Assembly: GCF_019511665.1 (NCBI RefSeq)
Contig: NZ_JAEUAW010000003.1
Coordinates: 346,510-410,509, forward strand
Direction: 5' to 3'
Origin: Microbacterium jejuense
GTDB lineage: Bacteria; Actinomycetota; Actinomycetes; Actinomycetales; Microbacteriaceae
DNA length: 64,000 nucleotides
Shown: piece after piece, positions 44,922 through 53,221 of the stretch
Position numbering within the stretch: position 1 is the first letter of the stretch
How the letters are laid out: every line of letters begins with the position of its first letter
Notes under the pieces: generated by a model
What the model saw: the letters and a program-made list of their open reading frames with translations, nothing else
Told to the model about the DNA's origin: nothing
Database searches by the model: none
Program-made: the position numbers and the translations under genes

Positions 44922-45635
44922 TCAGGCGGCCAGGGCCATGGCGTCCATGCGGCGCGAGTGCGCGGCCATCAGCTCGGTGAAGACGGGCTCGACCTTCGCC
45001 TCGACGGCGGAGCCCACCGTCATGGGGCGCAGCGCAGCGCGTGCGATGAGGAGGGTGTCTCCGACGAGGCGGCGTCCCCACAGCGCGAGCAGCGACTTCC
45101 ATTCCGGATCGCTCGCGATGGTGTCGGCGAGGATCTCGACGATCGCCTGACGGTCCGAGTCCGCCTGGAGGATGCGCGCGACCCGTCGCCCGGTCTCGGC
45201 GTAGCTGGCCGACAGCGCGAGGTAGAAGTCGTCCAGCATGCCCGCCGTGATGTGCACCGAGAGCATCGTCTCCTGCGGCCGCACGCCGTGGGTCGCCACG
45301 CGGAACGCGTCCAGCGGCTCGCGGAACGGCCGCATCAGCTCGGTCGGGTCGTCGCCGCGCTCGCGGATAAGGGCCACGAGCGCCTCGTGCTTGGTCAGCG
45401 CCGCGCCGGCGGCCCGGGCCACCGCCTCCTTCTCGGCGAGCTCCGGCAGGGTCTGGATGAGCTCCGTGAGGGTCTCGAAGTAGCCGAGCTGCAGGTACGC
45501 GGCCTGACCGAGGAACGTGTCGATGTCGGGAGCGAGCTCCTCGAAGTCGACGCGGTCGGCGCCGCCGAGGTCGCCGCGCGAGCGCAGCTGGAGCTTGCGC
45601 TCCGCGCCGCGGCGCTGCCAGAACCACTTGACCAT
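44922..45635 (-). CDS. Ferritin-like fold protein
   Basis: A 237-residue, mostly helical protein annotated in actinobacteria as ferritin-like or MiaE-like. Candidate metal ligands are in GYFETLTELI, TKHEALVAL and the DDFYLALSASYAETGRRV region, but a full E-ExxH pair is not clear to me. ATG 45635 has TAGGCT six bases upstream on the minus strand (45642-45647). It is divergent from the DEAD-box gene, as in mycobacteria (Rv3210c-Rv3211). Confidence 0.82.
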   Translation of the reverse strand: MVKWFWQRRGAERKLQLRSRGDLGGADRVDFEELAPDIDTFLGQAAYLQLGYFETLTELIQTLPELAEKEAVARAAGAALTKHEALVALIRERGDDPTELMRPFREPLDAFRVATHGVRPQETMLSVHITAGMLDDFYLALSASYAETGRRVARILQADSDRQAIVEILADTIASDPEWKSLLALWGRRLVGDTLLIARAALRPMTVGSAVEAKVEPVFTELMAAHSRRMDAMALAA

Positions 45636-45671
45636 GTACGAAGCCTAAGTGCTCGTCCGGGCGTCCTCCGG

Positions 45672-45830
45672 TATCGTGGTCTCGGCCCCGGCGTCGGATC
45701 GGGGCGCCCGCGCCTGTGGGAAAGAAGGGCGTGGATCGCACTTCCGCCCGCGCGGACGGCCTCGAGAAGGCCGGTTCCAGCGCCCGGGCACGAAACCAGG
45801 CAGCATCCCACTGCCGGACAGGCACACATC
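45672..45830 (+). promoter_or_regulatory. Promoter and ~147-base leader of the DEAD-box helicase gene
   Basis: TATCGT at 45672-45677 is the best -10 box, giving a start near 45684 and a long untranslated leader. The leader holds a small hairpin CGGCCT-cgaga-AGGCCG and no clear ribosome site just before GTG 45831. Long leaders of RNA helicase genes often carry temperature or self-regulation; here that is only a guess. Confidence 0.4.
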
Positions 45831-47348
45831 GTGACGACCTTCGCCGATCTCGGCGTCGATCAGGACATCGTCGACGCACTCTCTGCAAAGGGCATCGTCG
45901 ACGCGTTCCCCATCCAGGAGCAGACGATCCCCCTCGGGCTTCCGGGGCAGGACATCATCGGACAGGCCAAGACCGGCACTGGCAAGACCTTCGGGTTCGG
46001 CATCCCGGTCGTCCAGCGTCTCGGCGCCGACCCCGCGCCGGGCGTCAAGGCGCTCATCGTGGTGCCGACGCGCGAGCTCGCCGTCCAGGTGTACGAGGAC
46101 ATGGACATGCTGACCTCGAACCGCTCGACGAGCGTCGTCGCCATCTACGGCGGCAAGGCGTACGAGGGCCAGATCGACCAGCTCAAGGCGGGCGCGCAGA
46201 TCGTGGTGGGCACGCCCGGCCGCCTCATCGACCTCAATAACCAGCGTCTGCTCGATCTGTCGCACGCGACGGAGGTTGTGCTCGACGAGGCCGACAAGAT
46301 GCTCGACCTCGGCTTCCTCCCCGACATCGAGAAGATCTTCTCGAAGGTCCCCGCCGTACGGCACACGCAGCTCTTCTCGGCCACGATGCCCGGCCCGATC
46401 GTCGCGCTGGCGCGCCGGTTCATGTCGAACCCGATCCACATCCGCGCCACCGACCCCGACGAGGGCCTCACGCAGGCGAACATCCGCCACCTCGTCTACC
46501 GCGCGCACTCGCTCGACAAGGACGAGGTCATCGCCCGGATCCTGCAGGCCGAAGGCCGCGGCAAGACGGTCATCTTCACGCGCACCAAGCGGGCGGCGCA
46601 GAAGCTCGTCGACGAGCTGAACGACCGCGGCTTCAACGCCGGCGCCGTCCACGGCGACATGAGCCAGGAAGCGCGCGAGCGCTCGATGGCCGGGTTCAAG
46701 GCCGGCAAGAAGGACGTCCTCATCGCGACCGACGTCGCCGCGCGCGGCATCGACGTCGACGACGTCACCCACGTCATCAACCACACGATCCCCGACGACG
46801 AGAAGACGTACCTGCACCGCGCCGGCCGCACCGGCCGCGCCGGCAAGACGGGCATCGCCGTCACGTTCGTCGACTGGGAGGACCTGCACAAGTGGGCCCT
46901 CATCAACCGCGCGCTCGAGTTCGGCCAACCGGAGCCCGTCGAGACCTACTCGTCGAGCCCTCACCTGTACTCCGACCTCGACATCCCCGCCGGTACGAAG
47001 GGCCGCATCGCCACGGCGCCCAAGACGCAGGCCGTGCGCGTCCAGCCGGAGAAGGCCGCGGATGCCGCAGCCGCGGCAGAGAACGACGGTCAGGGCACCA
47101 CGCGCCGGCGTCGTCGCCGCCGCTCCGGCGGATCGGCCGAGCGCGTCGGCTCGACGTTCGAGGCCGCGGAGGCGGGCGCCAAGCCCGCCGGCGAGCAGTC
47201 CGCGCAGGCCGACGGGGAGCGCGGCGCGGAGGGCGCCGGAACGCACGACGGCGGCGGCAAGGAGCACCACGACGGGCGCCCCGCACCGCGTCGTCGCCGA
47301 CGCCGGCGCGGCGGTGCGGGCGGCGGCGCCGCTCCCGCGGGCGCCTGA
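45831..47348 (+). CDS. DEAD-box RNA helicase
   Basis: A 505-residue RhlE-like ATP-dependent RNA helicase. The motifs run in order: Q motif FPIQEQTIPL, I AKTGTGKT, Ia PTRELAVQV, TPGRLIDL, II LDEADKMLDLGF, III SATMP, IFTRTKRAAQKLVDEL, and VI HRAGRTGRAG. The C-terminal 110 residues are basic and low complexity with RRRRRRR clusters, a likely RNA-binding tail. GTG 45831 begins exactly at the family's MTTFADLGV. The long leader before it is listed separately. Confidence 0.95.
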   Translation: MTTFADLGVDQDIVDALSAKGIVDAFPIQEQTIPLGLPGQDIIGQAKTGTGKTFGFGIPVVQRLGADPAPGVKALIVVPTRELAVQVYEDMDMLTSNRSTSVVAIYGGKAYEGQIDQLKAGAQIVVGTPGRLIDLNNQRLLDLSHATEVVLDEADKMLDLGFLPDIEKIFSKVPAVRHTQLFSATMPGPIVALARRFMSNPIHIRATDPDEGLTQANIRHLVYRAHSLDKDEVIARILQAEGRGKTVIFTRTKRAAQKLVDELNDRGFNAGAVHGDMSQEARERSMAGFKAGKKDVLIATDVAARGIDVDDVTHVINHTIPDDEKTYLHRAGRTGRAGKTGIAVTFVDWEDLHKWALINRALEFGQPEPVETYSSSPHLYSDLDIPAGTKGRIATAPKTQAVRVQPEKAADAAAAAENDGQGTTRRRRRRRSGGSAERVGSTFEAAEAGAKPAGEQSAQADGERGAEGAGTHDGGGKEHHDGRPAPRRRRRRRGGAGGGAAPAGA

Positions 47349-47370
47349 AGCGCGATGTGAGGTCGCGGCT

Positions 47371-47401
47371 CCGACATTCAGCGTTCTTTCAGCGCTAATG
47401 T
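47371..47401 (+). promoter_or_regulatory. Promoter with imperfect palindrome before the SHOCT gene
   Basis: TAATGT (47396-47401) is a good -10 box, with CCGACA (47371-47376) as a possible -35 at 19 bases. ACATTcAGCG (47374-47383) and CGCTAATGT (47393-47401) form an inverted repeat with one bulged base across both boxes, so a repressor site is possible. Confidence 0.45.
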
Positions 47402-47450
47402 GAGGGCCACGCGGCGGGATGCCGCGACTCTCATCGACGAAAGGCATACC

Positions 47451-47885
47451 GTGCGATTCATCGAAAACGCCGTGCCCATCAGCTACGAGTACCAGGGCTT
47501 CTGGGGCTCGTTCTGGGACATCATCTGGTGGTTCCTCTGGATCTTCTTCTTCATGGCGTACCTGTTCGCGCTGTTCGCCGTGATCGGCGACCTGTTCCGC
47601 GACCACAAGCTGAACGGCTGGTGGAAGGCCGTGTGGATCATCTTCCTGATCTTCGTGCCGTTCCTGACGCTGCTCGTCTACCTCATCGCGCGCGGCAGCG
47701 GCATGGCCCAGCGCAGCGCGAAGGAGGCGTCCGAGCTGCAGAGCGCCCAAGACGCGTACATCAAGTCGGTCGCGGGCGGCGCCGCCAGCCCCGCCGATGA
47801 GATCGCGAAGGCGAAGTCGCTGCTCGACGCCGGCACGATCACGCAGGCCGAGTACGACGCGCTGAAGGCCAAGGCGCTGGGCTGA
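47451..47885 (+). CDS. Membrane protein with PLD-N-like helices and a SHOCT domain
   Basis: A 144-residue protein. Two membrane helices (WDIIWWFLWIFFFMAYLFALFA and WKAVWIIFLIFVPFLTLLVYL) form a phospholipase-D N-terminal-like region. The C-terminal SHOCT domain reads EIAKAKSLLDAGTITQAEYDALKAKAL, usually an oligomerisation module. No catalytic residues are present. GTG 47451 has GAAAGG about seven bases upstream. It probably helps organise membrane protein complexes. Confidence 0.85.
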   Translation: MRFIENAVPISYEYQGFWGSFWDIIWWFLWIFFFMAYLFALFAVIGDLFRDHKLNGWWKAVWIIFLIFVPFLTLLVYLIARGSGMAQRSAKEASELQSAQDAYIKSVAGGAASPADEIAKAKSLLDAGTITQAEYDALKAKALG

Positions 47886-47926
47886 GTCCGCGCCGAACGC
47901 CCGGTCGCGGCATCCGCGTCCACGCG

Positions 47927-47964
47927 AGCGCCCCCGTCCGCCCTCACGGGTAGACGGGGGCGCT
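47927..47964. terminator. 12-bp hairpin with the PHP gene's stop codon in its loop
   Basis: AGCGCCCCCGTC (47927-47938) pairs exactly with GACGGGGGCGCT (47953-47964). The loop contains the stop codon of the leftward PHP gene (47944-47946). It ends the SHOCT gene on the plus strand and may also serve the opposite strand. Confidence 0.65.
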
Positions 47965-48807
47965 TCCCGTTGCGCGTTCGATGATGCGGGCGACCATGTC
48001 GTCGCTGGTGGTGTGCTCGCCCGGCTGGTTCGGCTTGCCGAGGCCGTGATAGTCGCTGGAGCCGGTCACGATGAGGTCCCGCTCGCGGCACAGGTCCCGC
48101 AGCGTCTGCAGCCCCGGCTCGCGGTTCTCGCGGTGGCCGAGCTCGAAGCCCGCGAGACCGGCGTCGAGCATGCGCTGCAGCAGCTTCGCCGGCAGCAGGC
48201 CGGCGCGTCCCGCCGGGTGCGCGATGACGGGCACTCCCCCGGCGCCCGTCACGAGCGCGACGGCCGTGACCGGGTCGGGCGCGTACAGCGCGACGTAGTA
48301 GTCGCCGCCAGGACTGAGGATGCCCGCGAACGCCTCGGCGCGGTCGCGGACGAGGCCTCGCGCCACGAGCGCGTCGGCGATGTGGGGGCGCCCGACGGTG
48401 GCCCCGTCGGTGGTCTGCTCGAGGATGTCGTCCCACACGAGGTCGTAGTCCCGAGCGATGCGGTCGGCCATGAGACGGGCGCGGTCCAGTCGCGACGACC
48501 GGATGCGCTCCGTCATCGCCCGCAGCTCGGGATCGTCGGGGTCGGGCAGGTACGCCAGCACGTGGACGCTGCGCCATTCGTGGCGGGCCGACAGCTCCAT
48601 CCCCGGCAGGAACGTCATGTCGAGGGATGTCGCCGCCTCGGCCGCCTCGGCCCAGCCCGCGGTCGTGTCGTGATCGGTGAGGGCTGCCGTGCGCACGCCG
48701 TGGCGGTGCGCGGAGGCCATCACCTCCGCGGGCGGCTGGGTGCCGTCGGAGTGAGCCGAGTGCAGGTGCAGGTCGCTCGGACCCTCGAAGCGCTGCGTCG
48801 TCGGCAT
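47944..48807 (-). CDS. PHP-domain phosphoesterase (RNase AM / YciV-like)
   Basis: A 287-residue metal-dependent phosphoesterase. The PHP motifs are complete: DLHLHSAHSDG, LTDHDTTAG, VPVIAHPAG and VTGSSDYHG. Relatives hydrolyse 3',5'-bisphosphonucleotides and trim RNA 5' ends. ATG 48807 has TACGCT six bases upstream on the minus strand (48814-48819), so it should be leaderless. It is divergent from an EEP-family gene with 84 bases between. Confidence 0.9.
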   Translation of the reverse strand: MPTTQRFEGPSDLHLHSAHSDGTQPPAEVMASAHRHGVRTAALTDHDTTAGWAEAAEAATSLDMTFLPGMELSARHEWRSVHVLAYLPDPDDPELRAMTERIRSSRLDRARLMADRIARDYDLVWDDILEQTTDGATVGRPHIADALVARGLVRDRAEAFAGILSPGGDYYVALYAPDPVTAVALVTGAGGVPVIAHPAGRAGLLPAKLLQRMLDAGLAGFELGHRENREPGLQTLRDLCRERDLIVTGSSDYHGLGKPNQPGEHTTSDDMVARIIERATGSAPVYP

Positions 48808-48891
48808 CCTCCGAGCGTAGCGCGGCGATACCAGGCAACACGCGGTGCGGCGCTGACCGATCTCCCAGCCAGGGCGCATAGAGTCGCGGCT

Positions 48892-49914
48892 GTGCTGCGC
48901 CTGCTCGGGATCCTCGTCACGGTGCTGTGCGCCATGGCGGTCGCCGTGCTCACGTGGCCGGGCTTCTTCCGGGTCGAGCGGGTGTACCCGATCGCGCAGC
49001 TGGTGTCCTTCCGCGGCGTGATGGTGCTCGCGTTCGCCGCCGCCGTGGTCCTGATGCTGCTGCTCGCGATCGCCCGCCCGATCCGTCCTCTCGCCTTCGC
49101 GCTGGCTGTCGTGGCGGCGGTGGGCCTCGTCGGCAACGGCGCCGTCGTCGCCTCGCGCGGCGGGATGGGCACCGATCCGCTGCCCGCGAAGACCGCGTCG
49201 AGCGTGCGCGTCATGACGTGGAACACCGCGGGCCCCGCGACCTCGCCCGAGTCGATCGCGAAGATCGCTGTGGCGATGGATGCCGACATCGTGGCGCTGC
49301 CCGAGACGACGATCGAGACGGGGGCCGCGGTGGCCGTCGCGATGCGCGACCTCGGGCACCGCATGTGGGCCCATCACGCGCAGGACCCCTCGACGGAGTG
49401 GGACGCGGGTTCGACGACGCTGCTCATCTCGCCGGACCTCGGCGAGTACTCCGTCATCGAGTCCTCGGCCGACGGCACGAGCAACACGTCGACGGTGCCG
49501 AGCGCCGTGGCGATGCCGGTCTCGGGCGACGGCCCCATCGTTGTGGCCGCGCACGCCGTGGCGCCGCGCAAGGCGTACATGGACGACTGGCGCGACGATC
49601 TGCAGTGGCTCGCCGACCAGTGCGGCGACGGCAACGTCATCATGGCGGGCGACTTCAACGCGACGGTCGACCACATGTCGGGTCTCGGCATCGACGGCGC
49701 GACGCTCGGCCATTGCACCGACGCCGCGGTCGAGACGGGCAACGGAGCCCTGGGCACGTGGGCGACCGATGTGCCGGCGATCCTCGGCGCCCCGATCGAC
49801 CACATCATGGCCTCGGAGCAGTGGCGGGCGACGGGTTCGATCGTGCTGCGCTCGCTCGACGGCTCGGGATCCGACCACCGGCCGCTGATCGTCCAGTACG
49901 AGCCCGCCGGCTGA
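48892..49914 (+). CDS. Membrane-anchored endonuclease/exonuclease/phosphatase family protein
   Basis: A 340-residue protein with three N-terminal membrane helices (about 5-90) and an EEP domain outside the cell. The domain motifs are RVMTWNTAGPA, IVALPETTIE, IMAGDFNATVDHM and GSGSDHRPLIV, so the metal and catalytic residues are intact. The substrate could be DNA or a phospholipid headgroup; neither can be chosen from sequence. The GTG is seven bases after TAGAGT (48879-48884). Confidence 0.88.
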   Translation: MLRLLGILVTVLCAMAVAVLTWPGFFRVERVYPIAQLVSFRGVMVLAFAAAVVLMLLLAIARPIRPLAFALAVVAAVGLVGNGAVVASRGGMGTDPLPAKTASSVRVMTWNTAGPATSPESIAKIAVAMDADIVALPETTIETGAAVAVAMRDLGHRMWAHHAQDPSTEWDAGSTTLLISPDLGEYSVIESSADGTSNTSTVPSAVAMPVSGDGPIVVAAHAVAPRKAYMDDWRDDLQWLADQCGDGNVIMAGDFNATVDHMSGLGIDGATLGHCTDAAVETGNGALGTWATDVPAILGAPIDHIMASEQWRATGSIVLRSLDGSGSDHRPLIVQYEPAG

Positions 49915-49960
49915 CGCACGCGCCCGCGCGGCGGCCTGCCCCGCATGCGAGACTGGACGC

Positions 49961-51394
49961 ATGAGCACCGCAGCCAGCGAGGCGTCCGCGGGCGCCACGA
50001 GCACCGCAGAGACGCACACCTCGACCAGCACGAACCGCCGCCAGCCGTTCGGCCAGGGATTCCTCGACACGATCTCGACCGGCTGGGCCGAGCGGCCCGA
50101 TCAGGCGCCCCCGGCGCGTGACCAGGCGCCGTTCGCCGCCGCGCGCCGTGAGGCCGTGTCGGCCGCGTTCCCGGGCAAGCGGATCGTCGTCCCGGCGGGC
50201 GAGCTCAAGCAGCGCAGCAACGACACCGACTACCCGTTCCGCGCCCACTCGGCTTTCGCTCATCTCACCGGATGGGCCTCGGACGCCGAGCCCGGAGCCG
50301 TTCTGGTGTTCGAGCCGCTCGCGACGGGCGGCCACGACGTGACCCTCTACTTCCGCGAGCGCGCCGACCGCACCACGAGCGAGTTCTACTCCGATGCCTC
50401 GATCGGCGAGTTCTGGATCGGCCCGCGTCCCGCCCTGGACGGCGTCGCCGCGGATCTCGGCCTGGCCACCGCGCACGTGGACGACTTCGAGCCGCGCGAC
50501 GGCGACCTCGTGGTCGACGAGGACGACGACCTGACGCGCTTCGTCTCGGAGCTACGCCTCGTGAAGGACTCCTACGAGATCGCCCAGATGGAGCTCGCCG
50601 TGCAGGTCACGGCGAGGGGCTTCGACGACATCGTCGCGAACCTGCCCGCGATCATCGAGCACCCGCGCGGCGAGCGCGTCGTCGAGGGCGTGTTCCACCA
50701 GCGCGCGCGCAGCGACGGCAACGCGGTGGGCTACGACACGATCGCCGCATCGGGCCCGCACGCCTGCTATCTGCACTGGACGCGCAACGACGGGGCCGTG
50801 GTGCCCGGCGACCTCATCCTCATCGACGCCGGCGTCGAGGTCGACAGCCTCTACACCGCCGACATCACGCGCACCCTTCCGGTGAGCGGCACGTTCACCG
50901 ACATCCAGCGCAAGGTGTACGAGACGGTGCGCGAGGCGGCCGACGCCGCGTTCGCCGCGGCCCAGCCGGGGGTCAAGTTCCGGTCCGTGCACGAGGCGGC
51001 GATGCAGGTCATCGCGACGCGGGTCGCCGAGTGGGGCCTCCTCCCGGTCACCGCCGAAGAGGCCCTCGACGCCGACCGCGGCGGTCAGCACCGCCGCTAC
51101 ATGGTGCACGGCACGAGCCACCATCTCGGCGTCGACGTGCACGACTGCGCACAGGCGCGGCGCGACATGTACTACGACGGTCTGCTCGAGCCCGGCATGG
51201 TCTTCACGATCGAGCCGGGGCTGTACTTCCAGATCGACGACCTGACCGTGCCCGAGGAGTACCGCGGCATCGGAGTGCGCATCGAGGACGACATCCTCAT
51301 GACCGCCGACGGTCCGGTCAACCTCTCCGCCGGCATCCCCCGCACCGCCGACGAGGTCGAGGCCTGGATCGCCCGCGGCCGCGCCTCGAACTGA
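49961..51394 (+). CDS. pepP: Xaa-Pro aminopeptidase (aminopeptidase P family)
   Basis: Cleaves N-terminal residues linked to proline. The 477-residue protein has a pita-bread fold with the five dimetal ligands visible in LIDAGVEVDSLYTADITRT, HGTSHHLGVDVHD, FTIEPGLYF and GVRIEDDIL. The first about 45 residues are Ser/Thr-rich and variable. GAGACT (49949-49954) lies six bases before the ATG. The gamma-glutamyltransferase gene begins five bases after its stop, so both may serve peptide breakdown. Confidence 0.95.
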   Translation: MSTAASEASAGATSTAETHTSTSTNRRQPFGQGFLDTISTGWAERPDQAPPARDQAPFAAARREAVSAAFPGKRIVVPAGELKQRSNDTDYPFRAHSAFAHLTGWASDAEPGAVLVFEPLATGGHDVTLYFRERADRTTSEFYSDASIGEFWIGPRPALDGVAADLGLATAHVDDFEPRDGDLVVDEDDDLTRFVSELRLVKDSYEIAQMELAVQVTARGFDDIVANLPAIIEHPRGERVVEGVFHQRARSDGNAVGYDTIAASGPHACYLHWTRNDGAVVPGDLILIDAGVEVDSLYTADITRTLPVSGTFTDIQRKVYETVREAADAAFAAAQPGVKFRSVHEAAMQVIATRVAEWGLLPVTAEEALDADRGGQHRRYMVHGTSHHLGVDVHDCAQARRDMYYDGLLEPGMVFTIEPGLYFQIDDLTVPEEYRGIGVRIEDDILMTADGPVNLSAGIPRTADEVEAWIARGRASN

Positions 51395-51399
51395 GCACC

Positions 51400-53196
51400 G
51401 TGACGTACACGCCTCCCCCGTCCTTCACGACGCGTCCGACGCTCACGGGCACGTTCGGCATGTCCGCGTCGACCCACTGGCTCGCGACCGCGACGGCCCA
51501 GGCCGTGCTCGAGCGCGGCGGCAACGCGTTCGACGCGTCGGTCGCCGCCGCATTCGTCCTCCATGTGGTCGAGCCGCACCTGAACGGACCGGGCGGTGAC
51601 CTCGTCGGCATCTTCCAGACAGCGGATGCCGCCGGCCCGACGGTCCTGATGGGCCAGGGCCCCGCCCCCGCCGCGGCGACGATCGAGCATTACCGCGGCG
51701 AGGGCCTCGACCTCGTGCCGGGCGCCGGCGGGCTGGCTGCCGCCGTGCCGGGCGCCGTCGACGCGTGGCTGCTGCTGCTGCGCGACCACGGCACGTGGGA
51801 GCTCGCCGACGTGCTCGCGTACGCGATCGGCTACGCGCGCGACGGCCACCCGCTGGTCGCCGGCGCGGCAGCCACGATCGCGCGCGTCGCCGACCTGTTC
51901 CGCGAGGACTGGACGACCTCGGCGGCACTCTGGATGCCGGACGGCGAACTCCCTGCGGCCGGGCGGATCATGCGCAACCCCGCGTACGCGGACGTGCTCG
52001 ACTCACTCGTCCACGCGTCGTGCACCGTGCGCGACGACGGCCCGGTCGGGCGCGCGGCCCGCATCGATGCCGCGCGCACGGAGTGGCGGACGGGGATCGT
52101 CGCGCACGAGGCATCCGCGTTCCTCGCACAGCCTCACCGGCACTCGGGCGGCAGCACCCACGCCGCCGTCATCACGGCCGACGACTTCGCCGCGTTCGAG
52201 GCGGGCTACGAGCCGCCCGTGACGCGCGAGTTCCGCGGACGCACCATCGCCAAGGCCGGCGCGTGGACGCAGGGCCCCGCCCTGCTGCAGGTGCTCGGCA
52301 TGCTCGACCCCCTCGACGACGACCTGCTCGACCCGTCGCAGGAGGCGGGCGCGCACACGATCCTCGAGGCGCAGAAGCTCGCGTACGCCGATCGCGACGC
52401 ATGGTTCGGCGACGCCGACGTGGACCTCGAGACCCTCCTCGACGAGGACTACCTGGCCGAGCGCCGCGGTCTCATCGACGACCGCGCGTCAGCAGAGTTC
52501 CGGCCGGGCGGGCTCCCCGGCCTGACGCCCTTCCGTCCGCCGCTGCGCACGTCGTACGACGCGCCTGCCGTCGGAACCGGCGAGCCGACGGTCGCCAAGA
52601 CCGGAGAGACCCGCGGCGACACCTGCCACCTGGACGTGATCGACCGCTGGGGCAACATCGTGTCGGCCACGCCGTCCGGTGGCTGGCTGCAGTCCTCGCC
52701 GACCATCCCCGCGCTCGGGTTCTGCCTGGGCACCCGCCTGCAGATGACGTGGCTCGAACCGGGCCACGCCTCGTCGCTCGTCCCGGGGAAGCGGCCCCGC
52801 ACCACGCTCACTCCGACGCTGGTGCTCCGCGACGGGCGCCCGGAGTTCGCGATCGGGTCCCCCGGCGGCGACCAGCAGGACCAGTGGCAGCTGCTGGCCC
52901 TGCTGCGCATCATCGTCGGCGGCTACACGCCGCAGCAGGCGATCGATGCGCCCGCGCTGCACACCAGCGCACTGCCCGAGTCGTTCTGGCCGCGCACCTG
53001 GAGTCCCGCCGGCGCCGTGGTCGAGAACCGGCTCGGCGACGACGTCATCGCCGGCCTCGAACGCCGCGGACACGTCGTGACCCGCGCCGGTGACTGGGCG
53101 CTCGGCCGCGTCTCGGCCGCAGGACGGGATGCCTCGGGCGTGCTGTGGGCCGCCGCGAACCCCCGCGGCATGCAAGGCTACGCCGCAGGCCGCTGA
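51400..53196 (+). CDS. ggt: Gamma-glutamyltransferase / acylase family protein
   Basis: A 598-residue Ntn-hydrolase. It starts like the family (FGMSASTHWLATATAQAVLERGGNAFDASVAAAF). The self-cleavage and catalytic threonine is T408 in GDTCHLDVID, followed by SPTIPALGFCLG and the SPGGDQQDQWQ block. No signal peptide is seen, so it may stay in the cytoplasm. It is probably co-transcribed with pepP. Its C-terminal codons and stop lie in the first copy of a 25-bp tandem duplication. Confidence 0.9.
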   Translation: MTYTPPPSFTTRPTLTGTFGMSASTHWLATATAQAVLERGGNAFDASVAAAFVLHVVEPHLNGPGGDLVGIFQTADAAGPTVLMGQGPAPAAATIEHYRGEGLDLVPGAGGLAAAVPGAVDAWLLLLRDHGTWELADVLAYAIGYARDGHPLVAGAAATIARVADLFREDWTTSAALWMPDGELPAAGRIMRNPAYADVLDSLVHASCTVRDDGPVGRAARIDAARTEWRTGIVAHEASAFLAQPHRHSGGSTHAAVITADDFAAFEAGYEPPVTREFRGRTIAKAGAWTQGPALLQVLGMLDPLDDDLLDPSQEAGAHTILEAQKLAYADRDAWFGDADVDLETLLDEDYLAERRGLIDDRASAEFRPGGLPGLTPFRPPLRTSYDAPAVGTGEPTVAKTGETRGDTCHLDVIDRWGNIVSATPSGGWLQSSPTIPALGFCLGTRLQMTWLEPGHASSLVPGKRPRTTLTPTLVLRDGRPEFAIGSPGGDQQDQWQLLALLRIIVGGYTPQQAIDAPALHTSALPESFWPRTWSPAGAVVENRLGDDVIAGLERRGHVVTRAGDWALGRVSAAGRDASGVLWAAANPRGMQGYAAGR

Positions 53197-53221
53197 GCAA
53201 GGCTACGCCGCAGGCCGCTGA
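53172..53221. repeat. Perfect 25-bp tandem duplication at a convergent gene junction
   Basis: 53172-53196 and 53197-53221 are identical. The first copy encodes the end and stop of the gamma-glutamyltransferase gene; the second holds the end and stop (53203-53205, minus strand) of the citrate synthase gene. The copies are adjacent without spacer, which suggests recent replication slippage. Confidence 0.97.

Noticed and set aside
45645..47750. Long minus-strand open frame opposite the DEAD-box helicase
   Set aside because: It has no motif and is explained by third-position GC bias of the real gene on the plus strand.
49961..53196. Single very long open frame joining pepP and the gamma-glutamyltransferase gene in another phase
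   Set aside because: The first half is Arg-rich shadow. The real glutamyltransferase starts at GTG 51400, where the family N-terminus begins.
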